Below are positions 60,966-64,000 of a DNA stretch of 64,000 bases, in pieces (the first letter of the stretch is position 1; each line of letters opens with the position of its first letter). Below the pieces are notes generated by a model. That model saw only the letters and a list, made by a program, of their open reading frames with translations. It made no database searches and was not told where the DNA came from. The stretch spans positions 1,879,157-1,943,156 of the forward strand of contig NZ_JANUSB010000015.1 of assembly GCF_024793895.1 (NCBI RefSeq). The letters run 5' to 3'. A program made the translations under genes and the position numbers. The stretch comes from Serratia sp. AKBS12 (GTDB taxonomy: Bacteria; Pseudomonadota; Gammaproteobacteria; Enterobacterales; Enterobacteriaceae).

Positions 60966-63419
60966 TTAAACCTTGGCAACCTGTACCAGGTTGGTATGTG
61001 ACGGGTTACCCTTCGCCAGTGGCGATGGCCGCTGGCTGGTCAGTACGTTAATGCTGCCGGCGTGATCGACACGGCTGCCATCCGGGGAATACCAGGCACC
61101 TTCACCCAGCGCCACCACCCCCGGTCGCATGCGCGGCGTGACCTTGGCATTAATCCGCACTTCACCACGCTGGTTGAAGACACGAATCAGATCGCCGTGG
61201 TTGATGCCACGTTGTTTGGCATCCAGCGGGTTGATCCACATTTCCTGGCGGCAGGCCGCTTGCAATACGTCGACATTGCCATAGGTGGAATGAGTGCGCG
61301 CCTTGTAGTGAAAACCGGTCAATTGCAGCGGATATTGGCCGGCCAACGGATCGTCGTAATTCTCGAAACCGGCGGCATAGACCGGCAAGGGGTGAATCAC
61401 GTCGTCCTTGGCCAATTCCCAGTTGGCGGCCAGTTCGGCCAGTGCCGCAGAGTAGATTTCAATCTTGCCCGACGGCGTAGTCAGTGGATTAGCCAGCGGA
61501 TCGGCACGGAAAGCGCGGTAGGCAACATGATGACCGTCCGGATCGCGTTGCTTGTAAATCCCCTGAGTCAGAAACTGTTCAAAGCTCGGCAACCCCGGGA
61601 TCCTGTCGCGCGATTGTTGATACAGATGGCGCAGCCACTGTTCCTGGCTGCGCCCTTCGGTGAATGGTTGCTCAACCCCCATACGTTTGGCGAGCTCGCT
61701 GGTGATGTCATAAATGGTCTTGCATTCAAAACGCGGTTTGATTGCCTGATTGGCGAAAATCACATATCCCATATTGCCGCTGGAGGCATCCAGACAGAAA
61801 TCCATCTGTTCTGACGCGGTGCAATCCGGCAGGATCAGGTCGGCATATTTCGCCGAAGAAGTCATGTGGTTATCAATTACCACGATCATTTCGCACTGTT
61901 GTTCATCCTGCAAAATGTCATGGGTACGGTTAATATCCGAATGCTGATTGATCAGGCAGTTACCAGCGTAGTTCCAGATGAACTTGATCGGCACATCCAG
62001 CTTGTCCTTACCACGCACCCCATCCCGTTTGGCGGTCATTTCCGGGCCACGCCAGATAGCATCGGTCCACAAGAACATCGAAATACTGGTTTTTACCGGA
62101 TTTTCCAGCGTCGGCATTCGGACAAACGGCAGGCTGTACGACCCTTCTCGCGCACCGCTGTTCCCGCCGTTAATCCCCACGTTGCCGGTCAGGATCGCCA
62201 GCATGGCGATGGCACGAGTGGTGATTTCTCCGTTGGCATGGCGCTGCGGCCCCCACCCCTGACAGATATAAGCCGGTTTGCTGCTGCCGATCTCACGTGC
62301 CAGCTTGATGATGCGCGCTGCTGGAATACCGGTGATCTTTTCCGCCCAGGCAGGGGTTTTCTCGATGCCGTCGTCGCCCTGCCCCAGAATATAAGCCTTG
62401 TAATGGCCATTGGCCGGCGCACCGGCGGGCAAGGTTTTTTCATCGTAACCAACGCAATAGGTGTCCAGAAACGGCTGGTCGACCAGCTTTTCGCCGATCA
62501 ACACGTGCGCCATACCGGCGACCAGTGCCGCATCAGTTCCTGGACGGATCGGGATCCATTCATCCTCACGGCCAGCAGCGGTATCGGTATATCTGGGATC
62601 AATGACAATCAGCCGCGCATTAGAGCGTTCGCGCGCCTGCTCCAGCAGATAAGTCACCCCGCCGCCGCTCATACGGGTTTCGCCGGGATTATTGCCGAAC
62701 ATCACCACCAGCTTGCTGTTTTCTATGTCGGTCGGGCTATTGCCGTCGGCCCAACCGCCGTAGGTGTAGTTGAGACCTGCGGCAATCTGTGCCGAACTGT
62801 AATCGCCATAGTGATTTAAATAACCGCCGCAGCAATTCATCAGCCGGGCGATCAGCGTCGCGCCCGGCGGCCATGAGCGGGTCATGGTGCCACCCAGGGT
62901 GCCGGTACCATAATTAAGGTAAATCGCTTCGTTGCCGTAATCGCGAATGATCCGCTGGAGGTTGTCGCTAACGCGCGCGAAGGCTTCCTCCCAACTGATG
63001 CGCTTGAATTTACCCTCCCCGCGCCTGCCGACCCGCAGCATCGGATACTTCAGTCGGTCTGGGTTATACACTCGACGCCGCATCGAGCGGCCGCGCAGAC
63101 AGGCGCGCACCTGATGCAGTCCTTCATATTCATCGCTGCCGGTGTTATCGGTTTCGACGTAACAAATTTCACCGTCCGCCACATGCATGCGCAGCGGGCA
63201 ACGGCTGCCACAGTTAACGGTGCACGCACTCCAGACAATCTGCTCATCGGGTTGAGAGCTTGTCGGCGCATTCGCGGCGTCCTGCGCCACCGCTCGACGC
63301 GTGAACGGCAGTGTAATGCCGCCAGCCATCAGTGCCAGACTGCCAATGGCGGTATTCTTCACCAATTTGCGCCTGGTGCACGCAAAACCGGACCGGGCTG
63401 GTGTTTCTTTTTCACTCAT
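60966..63419 (-). CDS. dmsA: DmsA, molybdopterin catalytic subunit of DMSO reductase
   Basis: DmsA reduces dimethyl sulfoxide and other S- and N-oxides with the bis-MGD cofactor. The 817-residue precursor has a twin-arginine leader (CTRRKLVKNTAIGSLAL, residues 14-30; cleavage after RRAVA). The FS0 cluster cysteines are at 66, 70, 74 (CTVNCGSRC) and near 107 (ACLRGRSMRRR). GTGTLGGTMTRSWPPG near 190-205 holds the molybdenum serine region. Molybdopterin-binding blocks such as GNNPGETRMSGGGVTYLLE follow. Sequence along its length is closer to E. coli DmsA than to YnfE or YnfF. It follows a ynfE-like gene after 84 bases, giving two catalytic subunits in tandem. Confidence 0.95.
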   Translation of the reverse strand: MSEKETPARSGFACTRRKLVKNTAIGSLALMAGGITLPFTRRAVAQDAANAPTSSQPDEQIVWSACTVNCGSRCPLRMHVADGEICYVETDNTGSDEYEGLHQVRACLRGRSMRRRVYNPDRLKYPMLRVGRRGEGKFKRISWEEAFARVSDNLQRIIRDYGNEAIYLNYGTGTLGGTMTRSWPPGATLIARLMNCCGGYLNHYGDYSSAQIAAGLNYTYGGWADGNSPTDIENSKLVVMFGNNPGETRMSGGGVTYLLEQARERSNARLIVIDPRYTDTAAGREDEWIPIRPGTDAALVAGMAHVLIGEKLVDQPFLDTYCVGYDEKTLPAGAPANGHYKAYILGQGDDGIEKTPAWAEKITGIPAARIIKLAREIGSSKPAYICQGWGPQRHANGEITTRAIAMLAILTGNVGINGGNSGAREGSYSLPFVRMPTLENPVKTSISMFLWTDAIWRGPEMTAKRDGVRGKDKLDVPIKFIWNYAGNCLINQHSDINRTHDILQDEQQCEMIVVIDNHMTSSAKYADLILPDCTASEQMDFCLDASSGNMGYVIFANQAIKPRFECKTIYDITSELAKRMGVEQPFTEGRSQEQWLRHLYQQSRDRIPGLPSFEQFLTQGIYKQRDPDGHHVAYRAFRADPLANPLTTPSGKIEIYSAALAELAANWELAKDDVIHPLPVYAAGFENYDDPLAGQYPLQLTGFHYKARTHSTYGNVDVLQAACRQEMWINPLDAKQRGINHGDLIRVFNQRGEVRINAKVTPRMRPGVVALGEGAWYSPDGSRVDHAGSINVLTSQRPSPLAKGNPSHTNLVQVAKV

Positions 63420-63503
63420 AATGATATCGCTCTGGGTTGCTTCAATTCGCCGCACTGCCAAGCTGCGGCAACAATAATTGCAAAAATGGGCGTCAACCCT
63501 CGG

Positions 63504-64000
63504 TTACAGCTTCTCGATTTGAATCAGATTGGTATGCTGCGGATTGCCTTTTGCCAGTGGCGAAGGCCGGTGAGTGGTCAGGGTGTTCATACAGGCGCCA
63601 TGATCGATACGGTCGCCCTTCATGTTGGCCTGATGCCAGGCCCCCTGGCCCATGGCGACCACCCCGGGCATGATGCGTGGCGTCACTTTGGCGGCCACGC
63701 GTATCTCGCCGCGCTGGTTGAATACCCGCACCATATCGCCTTGCGCGATATTACGCGTTTGCGCATCCAGCGGGTTGATCCACACCTCCTGCCGGCAGGC
63801 AGCCTGCAACACATCAATGTTGGCGTAGGTAGAATGGGTGCGTGCCTTATAATGGAAACCAAACATTTGCAGCGGATAGTCCTGTCGCAGCGGATCGTCC
63901 CAACCTTCAAAGGTTGAAGCGTAAACCGGTAACGGACTGATGGTTTCGTCGGGTTGCAGTTGCCAACTACCGGCAATTTCGGCCAACCGGGCGGAATAGA
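63504..64000 (-). CDS. ynfE: YnfE-like DMSO/selenate reductase catalytic subunit (C-terminal part, cut by window edge)
   Basis: Only the last 165 codons are visible; the gene enters from the right edge. The region is the C-terminal molybdopterin-guanine-dinucleotide-binding domain: GFHYKARTHSTYANIDVLQA, CRQEVWINPLDAQTRNIA and TLTTHRPSPLAKGNPQHTNL. From memory, E. coli YnfE shares ISPLPVYASTFEGW and GVVAMGQGAWHQANM-type segments more closely than DmsA does, so I call it YnfE-like. YnfE is linked to selenate reduction in E. coli. The N-terminus, Tat leader and operon promoter lie outside the window. Confidence 0.8.
   Translation of the reverse strand, partial: YSARLAEIAGSWQLQPDETISPLPVYASTFEGWDDPLRQDYPLQMFGFHYKARTHSTYANIDVLQAACRQEVWINPLDAQTRNIAQGDMVRVFNQRGEIRVAAKVTPRIMPGVVAMGQGAWHQANMKGDRIDHGACMNTLTTHRPSPLAKGNPQHTNLIQIEKL

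Noticed and set aside
61866-62819. A 317-codon plus-strand frame inside dmsA
   Set aside because: It is antisense to the well-conserved dmsA; no domain or initiation signal is visible.

Overview
The window is a 64 kb stretch of an enterobacterial chromosome. Gene content and order match, from memory, the Escherichia coli 20-21.5 minute region read backwards: uup, rlmL, ycbX, zapC, pyrD, ssuEADCB, pepN, pncB, asnS, ompF, aspC, gloC, mepK, ldtD, mukBEF, cmoM, elyC, ycbJ, kdsB, ycaR, ycaQ, msbA-lpxK, ycaI, ihfB, rpsA, cmk, aroA, serC, ycaP, ycaO, focA, pflB, pflA, ycaD and the dms operon. Protein divergence from E. coli, the GC-rich coding sequence and the accessory genes fit a Serratia-like member of the Enterobacterales (Yersiniaceae). 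The genus is an inference. I see no rRNA, tRNA, CRISPR array, insertion sequence, prophage or integron.

Region 1 (1-10.2 kb) holds rRNA modification (uup, rlmL), ycbX, the FtsZ-associated zapC, pyrimidine synthesis (pyrD, with a PurR-like operator) and a complete alkanesulfonate use operon ssuEADCB. Region 2 (10.2-22.6 kb) holds pepN, pncB, asnS, the osmoregulated porin ompF with OmpR boxes, aspC, the glyoxalase gloC and the peptidoglycan enzymes mepK and ldtD. Region 3 (22.8-34.5 kb) is the cmoM-mukF-mukE-mukB condensin operon with ATGA overlaps, then elyC, ycbJ, the KDO activation gene kdsB with ycaR, and the crosslink glycosylase ycaQ.

Region 4 (34.6-37.2 kb) is an insertion relative to E. 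coli: a divergent cold-shock-domain gene, a CspA-type gene with a long leader, and an HglS/YdcJ-type 2-oxoadipate dioxygenase gene. It separates ycaQ from lpxK-msbA. Region 5 (37.2-49.1 kb) holds lipid A export and synthesis (msbA-lpxK), a ComEC-family channel gene, ihfB-rpsA-cmk, and serC-aroA plus ycaP. Region 6 (49.2-56.9 kb) holds a secreted asparaginase (ansB), ycaO and the anaerobic formate module focA-pflB-pflA, whose promoter has an FNR site at the class II position. Region 7 (56.9-64 kb) is the MFS gene ycaD followed by a minus-strand DMSO/S-oxide reductase operon. Its order is ynfE-like catalytic subunit (cut by the window edge), dmsA, dmsB, dmsC, dmsD and a NapF-like ferredoxin, which mixes features of the two separate E. 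coli operons dmsABC and ynfEFGH-dmsD.

Most of the window is conserved housekeeping DNA. The points most worth a second look are the composite dms operon, an orphan minus-strand terminator near 35.6 kb suggesting a small RNA, an isolated strong CRP palindrome near 33.16 kb, the divergent cold-shock protein, and several conserved-looking intergenic hairpins. I found no clear, wholly new multi-gene system.
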